Shown: piece by piece, positions 1-9,018 of the stretch
How the letters are laid out: each line of letters opens with the position of its first letter
Numbering within the stretch: the first letter of the stretch is position 1
Assembly: GCF_003315795.1 (NCBI RefSeq)
Contig: NZ_QMEY01000004.1
Coordinates: 372,001 to 436,000 of the forward strand
Direction of reading: 5' to 3'
Source: Spongiactinospora rosea
Lineage (GTDB): Bacteria > Actinomycetota > Actinomycetes > Streptosporangiales > Streptosporangiaceae
Length of the DNA stretch: 64,000 bases
Translations under genes and position numbers: made by a program
The notes under the pieces: generated by a model
The model's database searches: none
What the model was told of the DNA's origin: nothing
What the model saw: only the letters and a program-made list of their open reading frames with translations

Positions 1-525
1 CACGGCGACCAGCAGGCGTGGGACGCGCTGGTGAGCAGGTTCGGGGCGGCGATGTGGTCCACCGCGAGGGCGTGCGGCCTGGGGGCGGCCGACGCGGAGG
101 ACGCCGTACAGGCCGCCTGGCTGCGGCTGCTGGAGAGCATGGGGGGCATCCGCGAGCCGCATGCCGTGGGCCTGTGGCTGGTCACCACCACCCGCAGGGA
201 GGCGATCCGGCTGGCGGGGCGGCGACGCCGCGAACACCCCGCACCCGCCCCTGCGGAGGAGCCCGCGCACGCGGCCCGCACGGCCGTACCGGACATCGCC
301 TCGGCGGTGCTCGACGCCGATGAGGCGGGGCGGCTGTGGCGGGCGGTGGAGTCCATGAACGAGCCCTGCCGCTCGCTGCTGCGGCTGATGGCCACGGCCC
401 CGGACGCCGGGACGCAGCGGCTGGCCGCACGGCTGGGCATGCCCCCGGGCAGTGTGGGGCCGACGCGGGCGCGCTGCCTGCGCCGGTTGCGGACGATCGT
501 GGAGACCCGGGAGGCGGCCCGATGA
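1..525 (+). CDS. Sigma-70 family RNA polymerase sigma factor, 5' end outside window
   Basis: The reading frame is open from base 1 and ends at a TGA at 523-525. The first visible residues (HGDQQAWDALVSRF) look like the start of sigma region 2, so only a short N-terminus is missing. The visible part carries a region-2-like block (ARACGLGAADAEDAVQAAWL), a linker and a region-4-like helix-turn-helix (RLAARLGMPPGSVGPTRARC) near the C-terminus, the ECF-type domain plan. It would direct RNA polymerase to a small regulon. Its stop overlaps the next ATG (ATGA), and the next two genes follow closely on the same strand, so they are probably one transcription unit. No anti-sigma factor is visible in the window; one could lie upstream. 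Confidence 0.8.
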   Translation, partial: HGDQQAWDALVSRFGAAMWSTARACGLGAADAEDAVQAAWLRLLESMGGIREPHAVGLWLVTTTRREAIRLAGRRRREHPAPAPAEEPAHAARTAVPDIASAVLDADEAGRLWRAVESMNEPCRSLLRLMATAPDAGTQRLAARLGMPPGSVGPTRARCLRRLRTIVETREAAR

Positions 526-971
526 CCGGCGACGACCTGCTGATCGCGGCACTGCACCTGGCCGCCTCGCGCGATCCGGTGCCGGGCCACGTCACCGGCT
601 CGGCCAGGGACGCCTACCGGCTACGGGTACCGGGCGCGGTCACCGCCCGGCCGATCCCCGCTCCCCCGCCCATCGGCACACGCGCGGGGACGGGCGACTG
701 CCGGCGGCTGCGGTACGCCGCGGACGGGCTGATCGTGGACATGGAGGTCGTGGTGGGCGCGGGCGCGATCGACATGGCGGGCCGGGTGAGCCCGCACCCG
801 GGCCCCGGCGGCCACCTAGAGATCCGCACCCTCCACGACACCCACCCCCGCCCCCTGCCCGACACCGGCCAGTTCGCGGCCTGCGGCCTCCCCCCGGGCT
901 GGTACAGCATCGTCTGCCACCGGGACACCCGCCCCCCGGTCGCAACCACCTGGACCCGCCTCGGCCGCTGA
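522..971 (+). CDS. Small beta-rich protein between sigma factor and CHAT gene
   Basis: The protein has 149 residues, starting at the ATG that overlaps the sigma factor stop. An upstream in-frame start at 336 would run through the sigma gene and is rejected. The N-terminal half is polar and Pro-rich. The C-terminal half (about residues 60-149) alternates hydrophobic and polar residues with Gly/Pro turns (LIVDMEVVVGAGAIDMAGRV, GLPPGWYSIVC), resembling a carboxypeptidase-regulatory-like beta-sandwich. As I recall, short proteins of this kind sit between sigma factors and CHAT proteins in other actinobacteria, but the function is unknown. A scaffold, substrate or sensor role for the CHAT protein is inference. 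It could equally be part of the sigma-factor regulation. Confidence 0.6.
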   Translation: MTGDDLLIAALHLAASRDPVPGHVTGSARDAYRLRVPGAVTARPIPAPPPIGTRAGTGDCRRLRYAADGLIVDMEVVVGAGAIDMAGRVSPHPGPGGHLEIRTLHDTHPRPLPDTGQFAACGLPPGWYSIVCHRDTRPPVATTWTRLGR

Positions 972-981
972 GGAACCCACC

Positions 982-3714
982 ATGCCAACCCCAAACAATC
1001 CCCCCACCCCAGGCGAAACCGCCCCACACCCCCTCCCCAACGAGGTCGCGAGCGCCTCCACGGTCCCGGGCGAGAAAGCTGTACGGACGGGCGGCGCGCC
1101 ACCCGGGCACTCCCCCACCCCCGGCAACACGCCGCCCGGGCGGCCCGCTGCCCCCGGCAACGCGCTGCTCGGCCGATCCGCAGAGCCTGGCACGGACGAT
1201 GTACGGGAGCCCGGCGACGGCCTGCCCGGGTGGGTGGTCGAGGCGGGTGGGGTGTTGGCGGCGGCGTGGCGGGCCGTGGTGGAGAGTGCGGTGGATCCCG
1301 TGGTGAGCCGGTGGCGGGCCGGGGAGGTGCTCGCGGTGACCCAAGGGGAGGGGGATCTCGCGGCGCGGGTGGTGGCGAGGCGGGCGCTGGCGCTGGCAGC
1401 GCGGGAGTTGGGGGATCTGCCGCTGGCGGAGGAGGAGTTGCGGCGGGCCGTACAGGAGGGTGCGGCGGCGGCACCGCAGCCGACCGCTCAGGCGCGGCTG
1501 TCGCTGGTCACCGTGCTCACCGAGCTGGGCCGCCCCGCTCAGGCGCTGGAGGTGGCCGACGCCGCCGAGCCGTACCTGTGCCGCGCCGAACGCGCCAAGC
1601 TGGACACCCAGCGCGCGGTGGCGCTGAGCCGCCTGGGCCGGTTCGGTGAGGCGGTGCGGTGCTGCGACCACGCGGTGCGCGTACTCACGCCACCCGCCGG
1701 CCCGACCGCCGGCACCGGAGAAGACGACCTGCGGTTCCTCGCCGGGGCGCTGCTGAACCGCGGGATCACCGCGGCCTACCTGGGCGATCCGCGCGCCGCC
1801 CAGGACGACCTGGAGCGCTGCGCCGAGCTGGCCGCGACCGTCGGCCTCGGCCATGTCACCGCGCTGGCCAGGGCCAACCTGCCGTTCGTGGCGGCCAGGC
1901 GGGGCGACATCGGCGGGGCCTTCGCGCACTACCGCGACGCGGAGGAGGCGCTGGCCGCCTACCCCGAACGGCTGGCCACGATGCGCTGCGACCTCGCCGG
2001 GGCGCTGGTGGCGGCGTACCTGCCCGGGGAGGCCAGGGCGCTGCTCGGCCTGGCCGTGCCGGAGCTGGAGTGCGCCCGCGCCCTCGGTGTCCTGGCCGAG
2101 GCCAGGCTCCTGCTGTCCGAGCTGGAGTTGCAGACCGGCGACGCGTACCGGGCGGCCCGTACGGCGGCGCGGGCCTGCACCGAACTGGAGGAGCAGGACC
2201 GCGACGCCTGGACCCCGCTGGCCACGAGCGTCGCCCTGCGCGCGCGGCTGGCCATCCGCGGCCCCGACCCGGCCCTGCTCCCCGCGTTGATCAACTGCGC
2301 GGACCGGCTCACCCTCCCCTTTCCCACCGCCGCCGAGGCACTGCGGCTGACGGCGTCCGAGGTCGCGCTGGAGGCGGGCCGCCACGACCTCGCCGATGCG
2401 CTGCTCAAGCCGCTGGTCACCGGGCCGGGAGTGGCAGGGCGGCACGCCGAGGCCATGACGCGCGCGTTACGCGGCGACCAGGAGGGCGCGCTGCGGGCGG
2501 TGGCGCGCGGTCTCGCCGACGTGGGCGCTTCGGTGGCGGCGCTCACCGATCCGATGACCCGCGCCCACGCGGTCAAGGCGGGCGAACGGCTGGCCGCCTT
2601 CGGCCTGTCGGTCGCGATCGGCACCGGGCACGCCGGTACGGCGCTGGCCTGGGCCGAACGCTGGCGCGCGGTCGTCCGCACGGGTGTTCCCTCCTGCCCC
2701 GGGCTGGGCGCACTGCGGGCCGCGCTGGGCGGGGCCAGGCTGGTGGAGTACATGGGGCACGGCGACCGGCTCACCGCCGTCGTGGTGAGCCGGACCGAGG
2801 TCACCATGCACCCGCTCGGCCCTGCGAGGCGCGCGGCCGAGGCGGGCCTGCGGCTGCGGTACGGCCTGCGCCGCGCCGCCTGCCGGGACGGGGCCGGCTC
2901 GGTGAAGCGTGAGGCGGCGGCCGTGCAGGCGGAGCTGATCGCGCCGCTGGCTGGACGCCTCGGTGACGGCCCGCTGGTCATCGTGCCCACCGGGCCGCTG
3001 TACCCACTCCCCTGGCCCGCTCTCCCGGCGCTGGCCGGGCGGCCGGTGTGCGTGGCCGCGAGCGCCGCCGGCTGGCTGGCGGGCGACCGTACTTCGGCGG
3101 CCCGGCAGGCGGCGGGAGGCGTGGTCGCGGTCGCCGGTCCGGGGCTCGTGCACGCCCGCACCGAGGCGGCCATGGTGACCGCCCGCCATCCGGGCGCGCG
3201 GTGGGTACCGGCCCGCGCCGCCGCGGTACTGGCCGCGCTCGACGGGGCCACGCTGGCGCACCTCGCCACCCACGGCACCTTCCACGCCCACAGCCCGCTG
3301 ATGTCCGGGCTGGTGCTCGACGACGGTCCGCTGATGGCCTACGACCTTCTGGGGCTGCGCAGGCCACCCCGGCTGGTGGTGTTGTCGGCGTGCGAGGCGG
3401 GCATGGCGCACGCGCCCACGGACGGCGGGCCGCTGGGCCTGGCGGGGGCGTTGCTGTCCCGGGGTACGGCGTGCGTGGTCGCCTGCGTCGTGCCGGTACG
3501 CGACGAGGAGGCCCTGATTCTGATGACCGCCTTCCACGACCTGCTGGCCGCAGGCGGCACCCCGGCACGGGCACTGGCCACGGCGGCTTCTGCGACCGGG
3601 GTACGCGGCTTCGCCTGCTTCGGCGCGGGGCACCGGCCCCTGGGTAGCGGCTCTCAGCCGGTGGCGATCGGGCGGTCGGGGGAGGTGATCCAGTCCGACC
3701 ATGAGCCGATGTAG
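982..3714 (+). CDS. TPR-CHAT domain protein (caspase-like)
   Basis: The protein has 910 residues. The first ~70 are Pro/Gly-rich and low complexity, so a later start is possible. Residues ~90-560 are Ala/Leu-rich helical repeats of TPR type (RALALAARELGDLPLAEEEL). The C-terminal ~250 residues form a CHAT (caspase HetF associated with TPRs) domain with the family's catalytic pair visible: His764 in LATHGTFH and Cys804 in VVLSACEAG. CHAT proteins are Cys proteases or signalling modules; some are effectors that cleave partners after a TPR sensor is triggered. No signal peptide or membrane segment is seen, so it is probably cytosolic. Codon 496 (2467-2469) is TTA, very rare here and a marker of bldA dependence in actinomycetes. 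Its 3' end overlaps the convergent rhodanese gene by 61 nt. Substrate unknown. Confidence 0.85.
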   Translation: MPTPNNPPTPGETAPHPLPNEVASASTVPGEKAVRTGGAPPGHSPTPGNTPPGRPAAPGNALLGRSAEPGTDDVREPGDGLPGWVVEAGGVLAAAWRAVVESAVDPVVSRWRAGEVLAVTQGEGDLAARVVARRALALAARELGDLPLAEEELRRAVQEGAAAAPQPTAQARLSLVTVLTELGRPAQALEVADAAEPYLCRAERAKLDTQRAVALSRLGRFGEAVRCCDHAVRVLTPPAGPTAGTGEDDLRFLAGALLNRGITAAYLGDPRAAQDDLERCAELAATVGLGHVTALARANLPFVAARRGDIGGAFAHYRDAEEALAAYPERLATMRCDLAGALVAAYLPGEARALLGLAVPELECARALGVLAEARLLLSELELQTGDAYRAARTAARACTELEEQDRDAWTPLATSVALRARLAIRGPDPALLPALINCADRLTLPFPTAAEALRLTASEVALEAGRHDLADALLKPLVTGPGVAGRHAEAMTRALRGDQEGALRAVARGLADVGASVAALTDPMTRAHAVKAGERLAAFGLSVAIGTGHAGTALAWAERWRAVVRTGVPSCPGLGALRAALGGARLVEYMGHGDRLTAVVVSRTEVTMHPLGPARRAAEAGLRLRYGLRRAACRDGAGSVKREAAAVQAELIAPLAGRLGDGPLVIVPTGPLYPLPWPALPALAGRPVCVAASAAGWLAGDRTSAARQAAGGVVAVAGPGLVHARTEAAMVTARHPGARWVPARAAAVLAALDGATLAHLATHGTFHAHSPLMSGLVLDDGPLMAYDLLGLRRPPRLVVLSACEAGMAHAPTDGGPLGLAGALLSRGTACVVACVVPVRDEEALILMTAFHDLLAAGGTPARALATAASATGVRGFACFGAGHRPLGSGSQPVAIGRSGEVIQSDHEPM

Positions 3715-4469
3715 AGGGCCGCGGGGACCCCTGCGAGGTGCAGTGCCAGCACCTCGTGGGCGGCGGTCACGCCGGAGCCGCAGTAGGCGCCGGTCGGGGT
3801 GGCGGGGGTGACGCCCAGGGACTCGAAGCGGGTCTTGAGGCGGGCGGGGGGCAGAAAGTGGCCGGAGGCGTCGACGTTGGCCGCGGTGGGGGCGTTGACC
3901 GCGCCCGGGATGTGCCCGGCGACGGGGTCGATCGGCTCGGTCTCGCCGCGGTAGCGCTCGGGGGCGCGAGCGTCGAGCAGTACGCCGTTCGCCGGGAGCG
4001 CGCCCGCCTGCTCGGCGGAGAGCACGGGCATGCCGCCCGGGTGCGCGGTGAAGTCGCCCGGATGTACGTCGGGCGCCGTGGTCTCCACGGGCAGTCCGGC
4101 GGCGGTCCAGGCGCGGAAGCCGCCGTCGAGGACGCGGACGTCGGGGTGGCCGAAGTAGCGCAGGGTCCACCAGGCGCGGGCGGCGGCGGTGGAGTCGGCG
4201 TCGTCGTACACCACGACGGGCCGCGCGCCCGAGACGCCGAGGCGGCGCATGGCGGCCTGGAAGGCCGCGGGCTCGGGCAGCGGGTGCCTGCCGCCGGGCG
4301 CGGGCGGCGTCGGCGGGGCGGCGAGGTCGGTGTCGAGGTCGCAGAACACCGCCGCGGGAATGTGCCTCTCACGGTAGGAGGTGAGACCGGGCGGCCCGGC
4401 CAGCCGCCAGCGCACGTCGAGCACGGACGCGCCGGGCAGCGCGGCCAGACCGGCAGGTGTGATCAGCAT
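3654..4469 (-). CDS. Two-domain sulfurtransferase (rhodanese / 3-mercaptopyruvate type)
   Basis: The protein has 271 residues, the usual length for tandem rhodanese enzymes. An N-terminal inactive rhodanese domain (VLDVRWRL, VVYDD, DGGFRAWTAAGLPVE) is followed by a C-terminal catalytic domain (VLLDARAPERYRGE, GHIPGAVN). The active-site loop reads YCGSGVTA with Cys230 as sulfur acceptor. The CGSGVTA form is seen in SseA-like 3-mercaptopyruvate sulfurtransferases, whereas classical thiosulfate enzymes have CRKG, so mercaptopyruvate is the more likely donor. It transfers sulfane sulfur to cyanide or thiols in the cytosol. It is convergent with the CHAT gene and overlaps its last 61 nt. Confidence 0.9.
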   Translation of the reverse strand: MLITPAGLAALPGASVLDVRWRLAGPPGLTSYRERHIPAAVFCDLDTDLAAPPTPPAPGGRHPLPEPAAFQAAMRRLGVSGARPVVVYDDADSTAAARAWWTLRYFGHPDVRVLDGGFRAWTAAGLPVETTAPDVHPGDFTAHPGGMPVLSAEQAGALPANGVLLDARAPERYRGETEPIDPVAGHIPGAVNAPTAANVDASGHFLPPARLKTRFESLGVTPATPTGAYCGSGVTAAHEVLALHLAGVPAALYIGSWSDWITSPDRPIATG

Positions 4470-4581
4470 CGGACGACACTCCTCGGGGTGGTCGGGGTTC
4501 CCTGCGTCGCAGCGAAACGCTACGACATGGCGACCCCCGGCACGGCCACGCCAGGCCGTCCGGCCCTCGGGGACAGGGGTC

Positions 4582-5172
4582 TCAGGGGGTGGTGCGGGCC
4601 GTGGCGGCGGAGAGGGCCTTGGCGAAGGCGAGTACGTGGGCGACCGCCTCCGCGCCGTCGGCGGCGTCGCTGACCCGCAGGGACAGGTCGTCGGCGGTGA
4701 TCGCGCCGGTGTAGCCGTGGTCGGCCTCGCAGTTCTCGTCGCCGCAGGTGGCGGGCTCCAGATCGACGTGGGAGATGCCGCCCCAGCCGATGTTGAGCGT
4801 GGCCTCGGTGGGGGGCACGCCGGGCGCGTAGGCGGCCGGGTCGGGGACGACCCTGGTCACCGCGACCGACTTGATGCGGCTGAGCCGCACGGCCTCGGTG
4901 GTGGTGGAGGCGTGGGCCACGGTGACGCCCTCGGCGGGCGGATGCTCGTCGGTGTGGCACACCAGAAGCCGCGTCGGCGTGAGCACCAGCACGGTGACGT
5001 GCCTGCGGACTTCCATGGCCGGGTCGAAGGTCGCCTCATGGTGGACCACGTAGGCGTCGACCGCCTCTTTGCCCAGCGCGGAGTCGACCGCGTCGGACAC
5101 GAGGTCGGGGTAGTAGCCGCTGCGATCGATCGCCTCGCGCAGGCCCGCGGCCGAGACTCGGGTTTCCCTCAT
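4582..5172 (-). CDS. DUF5998 family protein
   Basis: The protein has 196 residues. An open frame extends upstream to 5301, but the ATG at 5172 begins the conserved sequence (MRETRVSAAGLREAIDRSGY). The family is widespread in actinobacteria and uncharacterised. Features seen here are the N-terminal helix AIDRSGYYPDLVSDAV, a beta-rich centre (HVTVLVLTPTRLLVCHTDE) and a Cys/Asp/Glu patch (CGDENCEADHGYTG) that might bind metal. There is no membrane segment or signal peptide. It lies downstream of the acyltransferase gene on the same strand with about 65 bp between them. Function unknown. Confidence 0.8.
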   Translation of the reverse strand: MRETRVSAAGLREAIDRSGYYPDLVSDAVDSALGKEAVDAYVVHHEATFDPAMEVRRHVTVLVLTPTRLLVCHTDEHPPAEGVTVAHASTTTEAVRLSRIKSVAVTRVVPDPAAYAPGVPPTEATLNIGWGGISHVDLEPATCGDENCEADHGYTGAITADDLSLRVSDAADGAEAVAHVLAFAKALSAATARTTP

Positions 5173-5239
5173 GGGTCCATCCTGCCCTGTCCGAGGGCCC
5201 GGTTTCACCCGCCGGCCCGGGGTACGCCACCCGCCCGGC

Positions 5240-7879
5240 TCAGCGCAGGCGGCGCGGTCCGTCGTCGGGACGCGGGCCCTGTGGGACCCGCAGTACGGCA
5301 CGGGCCCCGAGCACCGTCACCCCGCTCTCCCCCACCAGGACGGGGTCGAGGTCCAGGCGGTCGAGTTCGGGGAGTTCGTCGGCCATGCGGCCGGTGAGGA
5401 CCAGCAGTTCGCGCAGCGCGCCGACCGCCACCGGGGGGTAGCCGTACTCGCCGAACAGCAGCGGTGCGGCCCGGATCGACCTGATCAGCTCGGCGGCGTC
5501 GCCGGTGGACAGCGGGGCCAGGCGGTATCCGCGGTCGCCGAGCAGCCTCGCGGTGACCTCGCCGAGCCCGAAGGACACCACGGGCCCGACCGACGGATGC
5601 TCCACCGCGCTGATCAGCGCGGGCACGCCCGGCTGCGGAGCCATTCGCTGCACGGCGATCGGGACGCCGGGGCCGAGCTGGGCCGACAGCCCCGCGTACG
5701 CCTGGCGCAGCGCCTCGGGCCCGGTCAGGCCCAGCCGGACCGTCCCGGCCCGCGCGGCGGCCTCCCGGTCGGCCGCCTTGACCACGACCGGCCAGCCGAG
5801 CCGGTCGGCGATCTCCACGGCCTCGTCGGCGGTGGCGGCCACGGGGGCGGGCCACACGGTGACGCCGTAGGGGGCGAGCAGCCGGGCGGCGTCGATCTCC
5901 ACGGCCCCGGTACGGCCGGCCAGCGCGTCGCGTACCAGGTCACGGGCCTCGGCGGTGCCCTCTCCCCCGCCGATCGGCGGGTGCTCCAGGGGCCGCTCGC
6001 GCCACTGCGCGTGCCGTACGACGTGGGCGAGGGCGCGTACGGCCTCCTCGGGCGCCGCGTAGGACGGGATGGACCCGCGCCCGGGGTCGTGTCCCTGGGG
6101 GTCGCGGCTCAGCTCGGGGAGCATGCCGACGCGGCCCTCGAACGTGGCGAGCACGGGCTTGCCCGCCGCGTCGGCGGCGTTGCTCAGCAGTTCGGCGGCG
6201 ACGGCCGCCGCGTCGCCGGGGATGGGCGGCATGTAGATGACGACCACGGCGTCCGTCTCGTCGTCGGCCAGCTCGCCGGAGAGCGCCGCGCCGAACGCGG
6301 CGGCCCCCGCCTCGGCCCCGAGGTTGACGGGCGGCCGTGGGTCGAGCCCGGCGGTGACGCAGGCGTCCAGTGCCAGCAGGGCCAGCGCGTCGGAGTTGCT
6401 CACCACGCCCACCCTGGGCCCGGCGGGCAGCGGCTGGTACGCGAGCAACTGCGCCACGTCGAACTGCTGGATCAGGTCGTCCACCCTGATCACGCCCGCC
6501 TGCTCGAACAGCGAGCTGAGCGCGCTGTCGGGCAGTTTCAGCGCGGGGGCGGCGTGGCCGATGGGCACGCCCTGGGTGGTGCCGCCGCTCTTGACCACCA
6601 CCACCGGCTTGCGCCGCGAGACGCGCCTGGTCAGCCTGGCGAACTTGCGGGGATTGCCGATCGACTCCAGGTAGAGCAGGATCACCTCGGTCGCCGGGTC
6701 CTCCTCCCAGAACTGCAGCAGGTCGTTGCCGGAGACGTCGGCTCGGTTGCCCGCGGACACGAACGACGAGATGCCCATGTTCCGCTGGGCGACGCGGTGC
6801 AGCAGGGTGGTGCCGAGCGCGCCGGACTGGCTGAAGAAGCCGACCCGGCCGCGGGCCGGGATGGTGGCGGCCAGGGTGGCGTTCAGTCGTACGCCGGGGT
6901 CGGTGTTGGCGATGCCCAGGCAGTTCGGGCCGACCACGCGCAGGCCGTGGGATCGGGCGATGCGGACCAGCTCGTCTTGTCTGTCCCGGCCCTCGGGGCC
7001 GGTCTCGCCGAACCCCGAGGAGACCACCACCAGCCCGCGCACGCCCTTTTCCGCGCATTCGACCACCAGGTCGCGCACGCCCTCGGCGGGCACGGCGAGC
7101 ACCGCGAGGTCCACCTCGCCGTCGATGGCGGTGACGCTGGGATAGGCGCGTACGCCGGCAAGCGCCCTGGCCTCGCGGTGGACCGGGTAGACCGGCCCGG
7201 CGAAGTCGGCGGCGAGCAGGTTGCGGAGCACGGTCTGGCCCACGCCGCCGGGCCCGCGCGAGGCGCCCACCACGGCCACGGAACCGGGGGTGAGCAGCCG
7301 TTCGATGGACCGCGACTCGGCGCGGTGCTCGCGCGCGGCGGTGACCTCCTGGGAGGTCTCGGTGGGGGTCAGGTCGAGCGTCATCCTGACCACGCCGTCG
7401 GCGAAGCGGCTCTGGGCGGTGTACCCCGCCTGGCGCAGCACGGCCATCATCTTCTGGTTGGCGGGCAGCACGTCGGCGACGAACCTGCCGATGCCGTGCT
7501 CGCGGGCGGTGGCCGCCAGGTGTTCCAGGAGTACCGAGGCGACGCCGCGGCCCTGGTGGGCGTCCTCGACCAGGAAGGCGACCTCCGCCTCGCCGTCCTG
7601 GATCTTGTCGTAGCGGATGACCGCGACCATCTCCTCGCCGATGGTGGCGATGAGCGCGACGCGATCGACGTAGTCGACGTTGGTGAACCGGGTCACCTCG
7701 CGGTCGCTCAGCCGCGGCCGTGGTCCGAAAAAGCGGAAATAGATGGATTCTTCGGATAGCCGGGAGTAAAACGACCGGAGCCGTTCGGCATCGGCGGGAC
7801 GAATCGGCCGGACGTGCGCGGTGCCGCCGTCGGCGAGAACGACGTCGGCCTCCCAATGCGCGGGATAGTATGCAGCCAT
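5240..7879 (-). CDS. Protein lysine acyltransferase: GNAT plus acyl-CoA synthetase (ADP-forming)-like domain
   Basis: The protein has 879 residues. The ATG at 7879 is chosen because GGAGG lies 6 nt upstream; a GTG five codons earlier overlaps that site. Domain order: N-terminal GNAT acetyltransferase (~15-170; QGRGVASVLLEHL is the acetyl-CoA loop), then a CoA-binding Rossmann domain (SVAVVGASRGPGGVG), succinyl-CoA-ligase-like domains and a C-terminal ATP-grasp domain. This order matches the type II bacterial Pat enzymes such as Streptomyces lividans PatA, in which GNAT precedes the NDP-forming synthetase-like part. Such enzymes acetylate acetyl-CoA synthetase and other proteins on lysine. The large domain usually senses acyl-CoA rather than catalysing. 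No cyclic-nucleotide domain is present, unlike mycobacterial Pat. Confidence 0.87.
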   Translation of the reverse strand: MAAYYPAHWEADVVLADGGTAHVRPIRPADAERLRSFYSRLSEESIYFRFFGPRPRLSDREVTRFTNVDYVDRVALIATIGEEMVAVIRYDKIQDGEAEVAFLVEDAHQGRGVASVLLEHLAATAREHGIGRFVADVLPANQKMMAVLRQAGYTAQSRFADGVVRMTLDLTPTETSQEVTAAREHRAESRSIERLLTPGSVAVVGASRGPGGVGQTVLRNLLAADFAGPVYPVHREARALAGVRAYPSVTAIDGEVDLAVLAVPAEGVRDLVVECAEKGVRGLVVVSSGFGETGPEGRDRQDELVRIARSHGLRVVGPNCLGIANTDPGVRLNATLAATIPARGRVGFFSQSGALGTTLLHRVAQRNMGISSFVSAGNRADVSGNDLLQFWEEDPATEVILLYLESIGNPRKFARLTRRVSRRKPVVVVKSGGTTQGVPIGHAAPALKLPDSALSSLFEQAGVIRVDDLIQQFDVAQLLAYQPLPAGPRVGVVSNSDALALLALDACVTAGLDPRPPVNLGAEAGAAAFGAALSGELADDETDAVVVIYMPPIPGDAAAVAAELLSNAADAAGKPVLATFEGRVGMLPELSRDPQGHDPGRGSIPSYAAPEEAVRALAHVVRHAQWRERPLEHPPIGGGEGTAEARDLVRDALAGRTGAVEIDAARLLAPYGVTVWPAPVAATADEAVEIADRLGWPVVVKAADREAAARAGTVRLGLTGPEALRQAYAGLSAQLGPGVPIAVQRMAPQPGVPALISAVEHPSVGPVVSFGLGEVTARLLGDRGYRLAPLSTGDAAELIRSIRAAPLLFGEYGYPPVAVGALRELLVLTGRMADELPELDRLDLDPVLVGESGVTVLGARAVLRVPQGPRPDDGPRRLR

Positions 7880-8083
7880 CGGACGCCTCCACACTCACAC
7901 CAACAGTCACGAGCGTAAACCGCCATCTCAGATGACAAGACCAGTGGCCCTTGTTCAACAACGCTTGTGCATCGACTGGCGTCCTCTGTCGGCTCTCTGG
8001 CCCAAAGCCCCGCGAGAAACTGTTAGGTTTCTCGGCGTCAGACGTGAGGCCACGTGAAGGCAGTGCAGCAAGGCGGTGACGTC

Positions 8084-8977
8084 ATGACCCGGGTTGTCGT
8101 GGTGGGCGATCTCATGACCGATGCGGTCGCGCGTGCACGCTTCCCACTCGCAAGGGCCAGCGACACCCCCGCGATCGTGACCATGCACGGCGGCGGGTCG
8201 GGTGCCAACGTGTCGTCGTGGCTCGCGGTCGAGGGGGCCGATGTGGCCTTCATCGGCCGCAGGGGCGCCGACATCACCGGCCGCAACCGCGACATGGAGC
8301 TGATGGGCTACGGCGTGGACGCCCGGCTCGTGATGGACCCCGAGCGGCCGACCGGCACCTGTGTGGTGCTGGTCACGCACAAGGGCGAGCGCACCATGCT
8401 CTCCGACCCCGGGGCCAACGCCGCGCTGTCGCCGGAAGACCTGCCGCGCGACCTGTTCAGCTCGGGCGGCCACCTGCACCTGTCCGGGTACACGCTGGTC
8501 AACGAGGGTTCGCGGGACGCGGGCATGACGGCGCTCGACCTGGCCAGGCGGGCGGGCATGAGCATCTCGGTCGACTCCTCCTCGGCCGCGCCGCTGGAGC
8601 GCACGGGCGCGGAGCCGTTCCTGGAATGGACCCACGGGGCCAAGCTGCTGTTCGCCAACGCCGACCAGGCCAAGGTGCTCACCGGGCGCGACGACCCGGC
8701 CGCCGCCGCCAAGGTGCTGACCGCGTGGTTCCCGCAGGTGGTGATCAAGCTCGCCGCCGACGGCGCGCTCTGGTACACCAATAACCGCGCGGAGCCGGTC
8801 AGGGTGCCCGCCGAGCCGGTGGACCGCGTGGTGGACGGCACCGGCGCGGGCGACGCCTTCGCGGCCGGGTTCCTGCCGCCGTGGCTGGCGGGCAAGCCGC
8901 CGTCCGAGGCGCTGTCGGCGGGCTGCAGGCTCGCCTCGAAGGCGATCTCCCACCTGGGCGCGCGGCCCCGCCTCTGA
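8084..8977 (+). CDS. PfkB family carbohydrate kinase
   Basis: The protein has 297 residues. A GTG at 8054 is possible, but the ATG at 8084 follows AAGGCGG at good spacing and begins the conserved MTRVVVVGDLMTD strand. It has the ribokinase-like fold: substrate-binding N-terminal motif (HGGGSGANVSSWLA, equivalent to GGxxxN), lid region, and the second PfkB signature DGTGAGDAFAAGF with catalytic Asp257. It phosphorylates a sugar or nucleoside hydroxyl with ATP. The substrate cannot be told from sequence; ribose, adenosine or a 2-keto sugar are all possible. It stands alone, divergent from the acyltransferase and convergent with recQ. Confidence 0.85.
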   Translation: MTRVVVVGDLMTDAVARARFPLARASDTPAIVTMHGGGSGANVSSWLAVEGADVAFIGRRGADITGRNRDMELMGYGVDARLVMDPERPTGTCVVLVTHKGERTMLSDPGANAALSPEDLPRDLFSSGGHLHLSGYTLVNEGSRDAGMTALDLARRAGMSISVDSSSAAPLERTGAEPFLEWTHGAKLLFANADQAKVLTGRDDPAAAAKVLTAWFPQVVIKLAADGALWYTNNRAEPVRVPAEPVDRVVDGTGAGDAFAAGFLPPWLAGKPPSEALSAGCRLASKAISHLGARPRL

Positions 8978-9018
8978 GCTCTTAGGAGTTTGAGCTTTAG
9001 GGCCGGGGCCCGGGGCGC

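Noticed and set aside
5171..7759. 862-codon + strand frame opposite the Pat-type acyltransferase
   Set aside because: It is antisense to a clearly homologous gene and rich in Gly/His/Arg/Gln with no domain.
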